Shown piece by piece: positions 10,262 through 17,894 of a stretch of 64,000 nucleotides of DNA; position 1 is the first letter of the stretch, and each line of letters begins with the position of its first letter. The DNA is from Leptospira idonii (GTDB taxonomy: Bacteria > Spirochaetota > Leptospiria > Leptospirales > Leptospiraceae), in contig NZ_RQHW01000047.1 in the NCBI RefSeq assembly GCF_004770995.1, forward strand, positions 496,001-560,000. Reading direction: 5' to 3'. The notes under the pieces were generated by a model. That model made no database searches, was not told the origin of the DNA, and saw only the letters and a program-made list of their open reading frames with translations. The position numbers and the translations under genes were made by a program.

Positions 10262-11899
10262 ATGACTTTAAAAAAATTATCCATGGCAATGCTGATTTTC
10301 GGCATCTGCTCTCTTTCATTCGTCAACTGCTCTAAAGATTCCGAAATCTTAGCAACGTTTGACGGAGGAACCGTGACCCGAGGAGAAATGAATTTCCTTG
10401 CGGAAACTTTCAAAAGAGGTTCGAACAAACCTCTGGTTTTGGATTCTGAAAAACAACTCAAACTGATCGAACAAGTAGCTTTGGAAAAATTGGTTTTCCT
10501 CGATGGAGTCAAATTGAAAAAATTCGATCCTTCCGAAGCGGATCAACTGGAAACACTTCTTTCCGATTTCATCAAATTGAATGTGTACATTCGTGAGTAT
10601 GTGAAATATGCCGTTCAAAACAAACCTCTTGAATTCATCGATTTACAAATAGCACTTGTTCGTGGACCGAACGGAGAAGAGAATCAAAAGAATGCGGATG
10701 AATTGGTGGCAAAATTGAATGCCGCTTCCGAGTCCGAGAAAAACGCATTGATTGCAGAAGTAACTGCGGATTCTTCCAGAAAGCCTGTTTACGGAAAGTT
10801 GGAGCCTTTTTGCACGAACTGCAGCATCAATCCTTTGGAAGATATCATCTCCGAAGCAAAAAAAGCTCCTAAGGGAACCTTCGTAAAATACAGCAAAGGT
10901 GCAGAGGATCCTATCGTTTATGTGCTTCGTTCTTTGGGAACGGAAAGGGTTCACCCGGAAAGATTGGAAAAATACTTCGCATCTACATTTGAAAAATTTT
11001 CGAAAGAGGCGATCCAATACGGAGAAACTCATACGGATGAAGAAAGTAAAAATGCAGTCGCATATTTTACGGAAGGAAATGAAGAAAGAGCCGCTCAATT
11101 CGCTCAACATACAATGAAACAATTCGAACAAGGATTGTATGTTTCCGAAATGAACAAAATCAAAGAAGAAAGCGGTTTTACCATTGGAGAACTTCCTCCT
11201 GCACAGAAAAAATTCCTAGATGAAGCTGCAAGAAACCAAGTTGCAAATTATTTACAAAGCCCGGACAGAGACAGATCTCTAAGCAACGCCGCTTTATTAG
11301 AAAAGTTCTATGTAAAGTTCCCACCTAATAGCCCGGATATGGTAGATGTGAATGCATATACAAACGATGTAGTTCTTTTCTCCACAAAAGACGGTAAAAC
11401 ATACACTTGGGGAAACCTAAGGGAAGATTTTGACAAGTTGCCAAATCGATTGAAGTCCAATTACAAAGACGAAGCAGCTCGTATTTGGGATATATTGAAT
11501 CTTTACCAAGGAACGATTTTACAAGGTAAAATCGCGCAAACTTCCGACAGAGTGCAAAAAGCGGAGAAAGAATCCAGCTACAAAATCCAAATTGATAAAA
11601 TGAGAATGTCTATCGGGTTAAAAGTGCTACAAGATGAGATTGAAGCGCTTCCGGTAGAGGTTACAGAGACTCAAATTAGGGATGCATACGAAGCTGGGAA
11701 ACTATATGCCTACTCCAGCCCGGATCCTAAGAACCCTCAAAACAGAATCCCTCTGCCTTATGGACAAGTGAGAGAGGAAATTAAGAAAGATATGGCTAAT
11801 TCTCAGAAGAATTCCTTCATTCAACAAAAGATTAGCGGTTTAAAATCTTCTTATAATCTAAAGATTGCTGAGGATCGATTGAAAGAGGTTTCAATCTAG
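10262..11899 (+). CDS. SurA/PpiC-like periplasmic folding lipoprotein
   Basis: 545-residue lipoprotein: signal peptide 1-22, lipobox FVNC with C23. The mature N-terminus (ILATFDGGTVTRGEMNFLAE) and following helices resemble the SurA/PrsA chaperone domain that starts with an 'a.vng..it..e' strand. A middle region (about 125-235) has the size of a parvulin domain but weak motifs and contains an unusual CxxC (C184-C187, PFCTNC). The C-terminus (PYGQVREEIKKDMANSQKN, then ISGLKSSYNLKI) looks like the closing SurA/PpiC helix and strand. The likely role is assisting folding of exported proteins at the envelope; isomerase activity is uncertain. ATG 10262 is preceded by an AAGGA site. Confidence 0.68.
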   Translation: MTLKKLSMAMLIFGICSLSFVNCSKDSEILATFDGGTVTRGEMNFLAETFKRGSNKPLVLDSEKQLKLIEQVALEKLVFLDGVKLKKFDPSEADQLETLLSDFIKLNVYIREYVKYAVQNKPLEFIDLQIALVRGPNGEENQKNADELVAKLNAASESEKNALIAEVTADSSRKPVYGKLEPFCTNCSINPLEDIISEAKKAPKGTFVKYSKGAEDPIVYVLRSLGTERVHPERLEKYFASTFEKFSKEAIQYGETHTDEESKNAVAYFTEGNEERAAQFAQHTMKQFEQGLYVSEMNKIKEESGFTIGELPPAQKKFLDEAARNQVANYLQSPDRDRSLSNAALLEKFYVKFPPNSPDMVDVNAYTNDVVLFSTKDGKTYTWGNLREDFDKLPNRLKSNYKDEAARIWDILNLYQGTILQGKIAQTSDRVQKAEKESSYKIQIDKMRMSIGLKVLQDEIEALPVEVTETQIRDAYEAGKLYAYSSPDPKNPQNRIPLPYGQVREEIKKDMANSQKNSFIQQKISGLKSSYNLKIAEDRLKEVSI

Positions 11900-11918
11900 T
11901 CTAAAGAAAGAAAATGAC

Positions 11919-11966
11919 AGAACTCGGAAATTTTTTCTTGAGTTCTCTTTTTCTGTGACATATTTT
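11919..11966 (+). promoter_or_regulatory. Promoter with overlapping inverted repeat upstream of the XRE-type gene
   Basis: TTGAGT (11938-11943) and TATTTT (11961-11966) are 17 bases apart, a good sigma-70-like fit. A 7-base inverted repeat, AGAACTC (11919-11925) and GAGTTCT (11940-11946), covers the -35 box, so it could be the operator for the regulator encoded just downstream. It is followed by CTTTTTCT, so it could instead end transcription of the SurA-like gene. The two roles cannot be separated by eye. Confidence 0.5.
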
Positions 11967-11984
11967 GACTGTTAGGGGGAAAAA

Positions 11985-12404
11985 ATGAACAACCATATTT
12001 ACATGTTACGTAAAAAAAGGGGTGTGAAACAATACGATATGGCAAGAGCTTTGGGTGTATCTCCGAGTTATCTTTCCAAAATCGAAACTGGCGCCCAAGA
12101 ACCCACGGAAAAATTTAAATCTTCATGCGCGAAGTATTTAAAAACGACTGTGGATCGACTTTTCAACGAAAGCGCTGTAGAAGATATCTACCCTGAGTTT
12201 GCCAACGGATTGAAAAATAAACTTTGGGCTGTCCGTAGGGAAATGGGAATCAAACAATACGATTTTGCTAAAAAATTGAAAGTTTCTACTCCTTTTCTCT
12301 CTAAAGTGGAATTAGGCCTTTTGGAACCGCCTGAAGATTTTAAAACTCTCGTTTCTAAAGTTCTGAAAATGGAAAAAAACGAGCTATTTCTCAGCTCAAA
12401 ATAG
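11985..12404 (+). CDS. Tandem-HTH XRE-family transcriptional regulator
   Basis: 139 residues made almost entirely of two Cro/cI-type helix-turn-helix domains in a row: residues about 5-60 (LRKKRGVKQYDMARALGVSP, then SYLSKIETGAQEPTEKF) and about 74-132 (VRREMGIKQYDFAKKLKVST, then PFLSKVELGLLEPPEDF). The halves are clearly related, an internal duplication in which one chain carries a DNA-binding pair that most XRE proteins build by dimerising. There is no ligand or oligomerisation domain. The ATG has a strong AGGGGGA site. It is an isolated gene with its own promoter and a terminator directly after it; autoregulation through the inverted repeat upstream is plausible. Confidence 0.88.
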   Translation: MNNHIYMLRKKRGVKQYDMARALGVSPSYLSKIETGAQEPTEKFKSSCAKYLKTTVDRLFNESAVEDIYPEFANGLKNKLWAVRREMGIKQYDFAKKLKVSTPFLSKVELGLLEPPEDFKTLVSKVLKMEKNELFLSSK

Positions 12405-12417
12405 AGAATGTACAGAA

Positions 12418-12445
12418 GCAAGGCAGTTTGTCTGCCTTGCTTTTT
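12418..12445 (+). terminator. Rho-independent terminator after the XRE-type gene
   Basis: Perfect 9-base stem GCAAGGCAG / CTGCCTTGC with a 5-base loop (TTTGT), followed by TTTTTC. It lies 14 bases after the stop codon, and isolates the regulator gene from the transporter gene downstream. Confidence 0.92.
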
Positions 12446-12502
12446 CTTCCTTTTTTCTAAAAAGATTTTGTCACATAATTCAACTCACTTCAGATAGTCC
12501 TG

Positions 12503-14086
12503 ATGAATTCTTCCAATGAAGGTTGGGCAAGTCGGATCGGGCTAATCTTAGCCGTTGCCAGCGGTGCCATCGGCCTAGGTAATTTTTTACGCTTTCCTGG
12601 ACAAGCGGTTCAGAACGGCGGAGGAGCCTTTATGGTTCCTTATATCATCAGTTTCTTAATCTTAGGAATCCCTGTTTGTTTGGTGGAATGGACCATGGGA
12701 AGAATGGGAGGAAGTCACGGCCGTAGTTTTCCTTTTATCTTCAAAGAATTCTTAAAGGGTTACCCTCTTCGTATTTCCGGAACCATCGGTGTGATGATTC
12801 CTGTGATGATCTACGTATATTATGTATTCATCGAGTCTTGGTGTCTTGCTTATGTGTATTATTTTTTAACTGGCGGTTTGAGTTTGGGTTCTTCCGAAGC
12901 ATCCGGAACCGCAGAGGTGATTGCGCACTCCTCCGACTTTTTTATGAACTTAACCGGTGCTAAAGAAAACGGTTCCTCTTTCGAAAGCTCCATCTTCATT
13001 TTCTTTTTACTCTGTTTTTTCTTTAACTTCTTTTTGGTGTATCGAGGACTTCAAAAAGGTTTGGAAGCCTTCGCGAAATTGGCCATACCTCTGATGGGCA
13101 TCTGTTCCATGATCGTTCTCATTCGAGTTTTAACCATTCCCGGAATCGAATCCGGTCTGGCAGTGATGTGGAATCCAGATTGGAGTCTTCTTGCGGAGCC
13201 TAAGGTTTGGATCAACGCCGCAGGGCAAATTTTCTTTTCCCTCTCAACAGGTTTCGGGATTGCACTCGTATTCTCCAGTTTTCTCAAGAAAAAAGACGAT
13301 GTGGTTCTTTCCAGTTTATCTTCCGCATCTCTCAATGAATTCGCAGAAGTGGTGTTTGGTGGTATGATCACAATACCTGTCGCCTTTCTTTTTTTAGGAG
13401 CTACTGTGACTGCTTTCGGAACTTTCGGTATGGGGTTTATCGCTCTTCCTGCCGTATTCAGTATGATGCCTGGGGGAAATATATTCGGAGCACTCTGGTA
13501 TTTCGTTCTGTTTTTGGCGGCACTCACCTCCTCCGTTACTATGCTTCAGCCTGGAGTTTTGTTTTTGGAAGAAGGGTTTAAGCTGAACCGTAAAAAATCA
13601 TCTTTCCTACTTTTCATTTTCACATTCACACTTTGCCTTCCTATCGTTTACTTCAATAAAGATTTCGCCGCACTTGATATCGCAGACTTTTATGTGGGAA
13701 CCATACTCATCTATATTCTGGCATCGATTCAGATATTCGTTTTTTACTTTAAGGTGGGAGTCGATAAGGGAGTCGAATATGCGAATGAAGGTTCTATCCT
13801 TCCCTTCCCGAAAGTGATCCAGTGGATTTTGAAATACATCACTCCTTGGTTTCTTCTTTTCGTGTTCCTTTCTTTTTGTTACATGAATCTCCCCGAATAC
13901 TTGGACAAGATGAATCCTGAAAAAATGGGACAATTGGCTCTTCTGGAAGGAAAGTCAGCACATGATGCCGAAGTTAAAGCATATATAGCTCGTTATGTGG
14001 TTGCGGGAATCATCCTCATTTTCTTCCTATTGTATGCGGTAGTATCCAGAGCCTTTTTCTTGAGAGAAAAAAAGGAGAGCGTATGA
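12503..14086 (+). CDS. Na+-dependent transporter of the NSS (LeuT/SNF) family
   Basis: 527-residue transporter with about 12 membrane segments. The first is the NSS signature: ASRIGLILAVASGAIGLGNF then LRFPGQAVQNGGGAF, containing the unwound glycine-rich TM1 that holds substrate and sodium. Further family features are FFSLSTGFGIALVFSSF (TM6-7 region) and SSLSSASLNEFAEVV. NSS members import amino acids or related amines driven by sodium. The substrate cannot be read directly, but the small subunit overlapping its stop codon (see 14083) recalls bacterial MetP/MetS systems that import methionine and alanine. Confidence 0.93.
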   Translation: MNSSNEGWASRIGLILAVASGAIGLGNFLRFPGQAVQNGGGAFMVPYIISFLILGIPVCLVEWTMGRMGGSHGRSFPFIFKEFLKGYPLRISGTIGVMIPVMIYVYYVFIESWCLAYVYYFLTGGLSLGSSEASGTAEVIAHSSDFFMNLTGAKENGSSFESSIFIFFLLCFFFNFFLVYRGLQKGLEAFAKLAIPLMGICSMIVLIRVLTIPGIESGLAVMWNPDWSLLAEPKVWINAAGQIFFSLSTGFGIALVFSSFLKKKDDVVLSSLSSASLNEFAEVVFGGMITIPVAFLFLGATVTAFGTFGMGFIALPAVFSMMPGGNIFGALWYFVLFLAALTSSVTMLQPGVLFLEEGFKLNRKKSSFLLFIFTFTLCLPIVYFNKDFAALDIADFYVGTILIYILASIQIFVFYFKVGVDKGVEYANEGSILPFPKVIQWILKYITPWFLLFVFLSFCYMNLPEYLDKMNPEKMGQLALLEGKSAHDAEVKAYIARYVVAGIILIFFLLYAVVSRAFFLREKKESV

Positions 14087-14199
14087 CGGGAGAAGTATCC
14101 ATGAATTGGCAGGGAGTCACCATCATGATCTCCTCTTTAGCCTTGGTGATCGCCCTCAGTCTGTATTGTGTGTATCATTTAGTGCGAAACAGGGAATAA
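14083..14199 (+). CDS. 38-residue MetS-like small membrane subunit of the NSS transporter
   Basis: A short frame starting at the ATG that overlaps the transporter stop (ATGA) and ending with TAA at 14197-14199. It has an excellent Shine-Dalgarno (AAGGAG, 14072-14077). The predicted protein begins MTGEVSMNWQGVTIMI, crosses the membrane once (about 12-32) and ends VYHLVRNRE. Size, topology, coupling to an NSS gene and the charged tail fit MetS, the small subunit of the MetPS methionine/alanine importer described in Corynebacterium. There is no close sequence match to cite; the call rests on context and topology. It also could carry ribosomes toward the downstream TTG start of the helicase gene. 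Confidence 0.72.
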   Translation: MTGEVSMNWQGVTIMISSLALVIALSLYCVYHLVRNRE

Positions 14200-14200
14200 T

Positions 14201-16198
14201 TTGTCCGAAACAAAATCCATATTTGAGTCCAAACTTCCTAGTCTCTGGAAAGACTACGAAGCTCGTAAGGAACAGGTTTCGATGGGAGTGGCCATCGAAG
14301 AAGCATTTCAATCCGGCGTCAATTTGGCTGTGGAAGCGGGAACGGGTGTAGGTAAGTCTCTTGCCTATCTGATTCCTGCGGCATTGTTTTCCTTGGAAAA
14401 TGAATGCACAGTGGTAGTATCCACAGAAACAAAATCCCTCCAAGAACAGATCCTAGAAAAAGACATCAAACTGGTGAGTGAAGCCATTGGTAGAGACGTG
14501 ACCGCTCATGTGGCGCTCGGAGCGGCTAATTATCTTTGCAAAAGAAAATACGGCAAAGTGATGGAACGAGGAGATTTCGGTCCAGAGATGGAATCGGAAA
14601 TCCAGCGTTTCGTAGAGTGGGAAAGAAAAACGGAATCAGGAATTCGTTCCGAATACAACGGATTCGTATCCTCCTCTTTTTGGAACCAAGTAGGACGTGA
14701 TTCTGACAATTGTTTGGCGAGAAACTGCCCTAATTTTTCCACGTCTTATTATTTTTTAGAAAAAGAAAAATGGAAAAAAGCGAACATTCTGATCGTAAAT
14801 CACCATTTGCTTGCCGCTCACTTGGCGGGAGATTTTCGCATTTTACCACCTTTTCAACATTTGGTGATCGATGAAGCCCATTCTTTTCCTGAAGTTGTAG
14901 GAAAAGCTTTCGGTTCAGAAGTGAAACACGATTCGTTGATGCACCTACTCCATTATCTGCATCACCCTGAGAAAAAAACGGGTTTGGTTCAGAAGCTGAA
15001 AGAGAAACAAAAAAAAGAGATCATTCTCGCAACGGAAAGAGCGATCTCTCAAACGGGAGATTTTTTCAGGCTTCTTCTTTCTGAAATTCCTTTGAACTTT
15101 CAGTTTTCTTCCAGACATACGAAAAAGATCAAAGTAGACGGAGGAGCTTTGGAAGATTCTCTATTCGAAGTATCCGAACTTTGTCTGCACCTTTTGGAAA
15201 AATACAAAAAAGATTCGGAAGATAACGATGAAAAAGAGATCGCTATCGGTCTGGAAATGGTGGGAACTAACTCTAAAAAGGCGGCTTCCTTTCTGGAAGA
15301 GTTTCGAAATAAAACAAACCAAAACCTCGTATTTTGGATCGAAACCCCCAATCAAACTTCCAGGGAAATTTATTATCATCTTTATTCTCAACCGAAAAAT
15401 ACAGAAGAAATTCTATCCAAGTCCCTCTTCCCTAATTTGGAATCCGTGGTGATGACATCCGCCACTCTTTCCCCAGCTCCGGGAAATTTTCAATATTTTC
15501 TAAAGGAGATAGGAACGAAAGATGTGCAGACTAAAACTCTTGCTTCTCCTTTCTCTTACCAAACTCATTCCGTTTTGTTCGTCCCTAAAAAAGTGGCAGA
15601 TCCTGTTTCCGATCCGGGAAGAAACAAAGTAGATATCTCTTATTGGATACAAAGATTGATTCGTTTATCCAGAGGAGATGCGTTCGTTTTATTCACTTCC
15701 AATAAACTCCTTCAAGAAGTGTACGAAGATATAGTCGACCGAGTGGACTTTCCTATTTTTTCACAAACTATGCTCGGTCCCATCCAAGCCAAAAGAGAAT
15801 TTATGGAAAACAAAGAGAGTGTTCTCTTCGGAGTTTCCAGTTTTTGGCAAGGTGTGGACATCAAGGGAGATAAACTTAGAAATGTGATCATCACCAAACT
15901 TCCTTTCCAAGTTCCCACGGAACCTGTGCTTCAAGCAAAGATGGAAGATATGGAAAAAGCGGGCAAAAGCCCTTTTTGGGAGATGCAGGTTCCTAAAACC
16001 TGTTTGCTTTTGCGCCAAGGTTTCGGTAGATTGATTCGATCTTCCTATGATACCGGAATGGTGAGTATTCTGGATCCAAGAGTGCATACTAAATCTTACG
16101 GAAAAAACGTAATTTCCAGTCTGCCCAAAGGAGTTCCTGTCGTGACCGAATTCGAGGATCTGGAAAGAAAATTCAATAATCTACCGAAGATAAAATAA
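14201..16198 (+). CDS. DinG-family (XPD-like) superfamily 2 helicase
   Basis: 665 residues. Walker A AGTGVGKS (K52), motif Ia STETKSLQEQI, DEAH box VIDEAHSFPE, motif III TSATLSP, motif V SFWQGVDIKG and motif VI RQGFGRLIRS all point to the DinG/YoaA/XPD group, 5'-3' DNA helicases of repair and R-loop removal. The region that binds a 4Fe-4S cluster in DinG has C113, C171 and C176, but the fourth ligand position holds Ser (S182, in NFSTSYYF), with spacing otherwise identical to E. coli (C-x4-C-x5-C). The cluster may be altered or absent. Start TTG 14201 lies one base after the small subunit gene, with AGGGAA as ribosome site. Confidence 0.88.
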   Translation: MSETKSIFESKLPSLWKDYEARKEQVSMGVAIEEAFQSGVNLAVEAGTGVGKSLAYLIPAALFSLENECTVVVSTETKSLQEQILEKDIKLVSEAIGRDVTAHVALGAANYLCKRKYGKVMERGDFGPEMESEIQRFVEWERKTESGIRSEYNGFVSSSFWNQVGRDSDNCLARNCPNFSTSYYFLEKEKWKKANILIVNHHLLAAHLAGDFRILPPFQHLVIDEAHSFPEVVGKAFGSEVKHDSLMHLLHYLHHPEKKTGLVQKLKEKQKKEIILATERAISQTGDFFRLLLSEIPLNFQFSSRHTKKIKVDGGALEDSLFEVSELCLHLLEKYKKDSEDNDEKEIAIGLEMVGTNSKKAASFLEEFRNKTNQNLVFWIETPNQTSREIYYHLYSQPKNTEEILSKSLFPNLESVVMTSATLSPAPGNFQYFLKEIGTKDVQTKTLASPFSYQTHSVLFVPKKVADPVSDPGRNKVDISYWIQRLIRLSRGDAFVLFTSNKLLQEVYEDIVDRVDFPIFSQTMLGPIQAKREFMENKESVLFGVSSFWQGVDIKGDKLRNVIITKLPFQVPTEPVLQAKMEDMEKAGKSPFWEMQVPKTCLLLRQGFGRLIRSSYDTGMVSILDPRVHTKSYGKNVISSLPKGVPVVTEFEDLERKFNNLPKIK

Positions 16199-16199
16199 G

Positions 16200-17069
16200 A
16201 TGAAAACTTTCCGAATCTATCTATTTCTTCTGATCCTTCTTTCCGGATTTTTCGGCAGTTATGCGGACAGTTCTTTGGAAAAGGATTTTTTCCAAACGAT
16301 CACCAATTGGTACGATTTGACAGTTACCGCTCAGGTAACGGAAACCCTGCCTAAGATCGTTTTCGACGAAGAAGATCCGGAATTCGGAAAGCCGGGAACT
16401 GCCATCAATAAAAGCAGATCCGATCTTTTGGCTCGCAAAAAAGCCAAAGAAAAACTGAGGATTCGCCTCAGCCAAAGATTGGAATCTTTGTTCTTAGATT
16501 CGAATTACACTGTATATGAATATTCTCAAGCACAACCACTTGTTCGCTCCAGAATCAATTCCTTTTTAGGGGATGAGAAAGAGACCTACGATTTTCAGCC
16601 TAAAAAGAACCGTTTGGAATCCAAAGCCACCATCCGTTTGACTGGGAAACAAGGGTTTCTTGCCTATCTTCCTATGGAATACGGAACGGAACAAATTCCT
16701 ACATTTACGGAAGAAATCATTCCTGTCGAATTTTCAGGTTTGGTGGTAGACGCCCGTCATTTGAATTTGAAACAAGCTTTGTTTCCTCGCATTCAATCCG
16801 ACAGAGGTTTGGATGTTTACTCACCAGTGTATGTGAAAGAAGCGTATGTGATCGAAACCGGATACGTAGTCTATCGCACGGATCATGAAGAAAAGAACTT
16901 TGAAAAGAGAGTGGGAAAAAATCCGTTTTTCGTAATGGGTTTGGGAGTGAGCGGTAAAAACGGAACCGATATCATTCTTCCTTCGGACGAAGTGGCTAAA
17001 CTTCTCAGCCACCCCGAGTCCAGAAAGAATCTTACACGTTGCAGAGTGATGATTTTAGTTTCGAAGTAA
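16200..17069 (+). CDS. Exported protein with LPP20/FlgT-like C-terminal pattern
   Basis: 289 residues with an N-terminal signal peptide (MKTFRIYLFLLILLSGFFGS, cleavage about YAD). The middle is a helical KKAKEKLRIRLSQRLESL segment; the C-terminus (FSGLVVDARHLNLKQALFPR, then VVYRTDHEEKNFEKRVGKNP, then DIILPSDEVAKLLSH and CRVMILVS) has the layout I associate with exported LPP20/FlgT-like proteins of deltaproteobacteria and epsilonproteobacteria, though the function there is largely unclear. It begins one base after the helicase stop, so it is probably in the same transcript. Its last 38 bases overlap the convergent gene at 17032. Confidence 0.6.
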   Translation: MKTFRIYLFLLILLSGFFGSYADSSLEKDFFQTITNWYDLTVTAQVTETLPKIVFDEEDPEFGKPGTAINKSRSDLLARKKAKEKLRIRLSQRLESLFLDSNYTVYEYSQAQPLVRSRINSFLGDEKETYDFQPKKNRLESKATIRLTGKQGFLAYLPMEYGTEQIPTFTEEIIPVEFSGLVVDARHLNLKQALFPRIQSDRGLDVYSPVYVKEAYVIETGYVVYRTDHEEKNFEKRVGKNPFFVMGLGVSGKNGTDIILPSDEVAKLLSHPESRKNLTRCRVMILVSK

Positions 17070-17835
17070 GAGATAGGAAAGTTTTTTCCGCCTTCTCATA
17101 TTCTCCGTGAAACAAATAAGCAAATCCCATATCTTCCAATTCTCGATTGCTTAACTCTTCCACTCTAGGTTCCAAGTTTGCGATCTTAGAGAAAAGATGA
17201 GAATATGATTCTTTTTTATCTTCAAAACTAGGCAATGTTAGTTTGCCAGGAATGTTTTCGAAAATAACGCTAGCTTCTTTATGGCGGTCCAAAAAGAGAA
17301 GGGACATCCCCACCATCTTATGAATTTCCACATCGTTGAGTGACTTGAGATTTTCACGGAAAAGTTTGATCACTTCTTCGTGTTTTCTTAAATGATATGT
17401 AGCGGTGATTTCCTCTTTGATAAAGGAAACATCATTGTGTTTCTTTTTATAAAGAGAAAGAATCGTCTTAGCTTCTGCGAAATTTTCGGATCTGAAGTAA
17501 ACCTTCATCGCCAGATTGATGATCGCATAACAAATAGGATTGTTGGTTTGGTTGAAATACAAGGAAATTTGTTTCGCTGCTTCTTTGTCTTTGCCCATTT
17601 CGAAGTTGGCAAGTGCTTCCACAACGGGAGAAAGGGAAGAAATTCCTTTCGGGCTAGGTAGATAACCTCTTCCGTTCAATTCAAAAGAGGCTAAATAACT
17701 TAAATGCTGTAGATAATAATGATTCGGATTTTTTTTCGCTAAAAGAAGAACTTCTTCGTTCGCTCCCACTTCAAAGAGATCCCAAGCTTCCGTTTCCAAA
17801 GATGGATTGATTGCCTGAGTTGCTTGCTGTGCCAT
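17032..17835 (-). CDS. TPR-like helical repeat protein, function unknown
   Basis: 267 residues, no signal peptide, a chain of helix pairs resembling tetratricopeptide repeats (for example EVLLLAKKNPNHYYLQHLSY, FAEAKTILSLYKKKHNDVSF, DMGFAYLFHGEYEKAEKTFL near the end). TPR proteins mediate protein-protein contacts; no partner is suggested by context. The ATG has a GAGAGG site 6 bases upstream. Between it and asnS (same strand) lies an 8-base inverted repeat (AAGGAAAA 17850-17857, TTTTCCTT 17877-17884). Its 3' end overlaps the convergent exported-protein gene by 38 bases. Confidence 0.72.
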   Translation of the reverse strand: MAQQATQAINPSLETEAWDLFEVGANEEVLLLAKKNPNHYYLQHLSYLASFELNGRGYLPSPKGISSLSPVVEALANFEMGKDKEAAKQISLYFNQTNNPICYAIINLAMKVYFRSENFAEAKTILSLYKKKHNDVSFIKEEITATYHLRKHEEVIKLFRENLKSLNDVEIHKMVGMSLLFLDRHKEASVIFENIPGKLTLPSFEDKKESYSHLFSKIANLEPRVEELSNRELEDMGFAYLFHGEYEKAEKTFLSLTSKLKSSLCNV

Positions 17836-17894
17836 AGATTACCTCTCTTAAGGAAAAGATCGGCAATCTGTGGCAATTTTCCTTGAATAAAAAA

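Noticed and set aside
13051..13527. 158-residue minus-strand frame inside the NSS transporter gene
   Set aside because: Antisense of a strongly conserved transporter; no start site and no family resemblance.
17850..17884. Inverted repeat AAGGAAAA/TTTTCCTT between asnS and the TPR gene
   Set aside because: No T tract follows on the minus strand and the loop is 19 bases, so it is not a convincing terminator; left as a note in the TPR gene entry.
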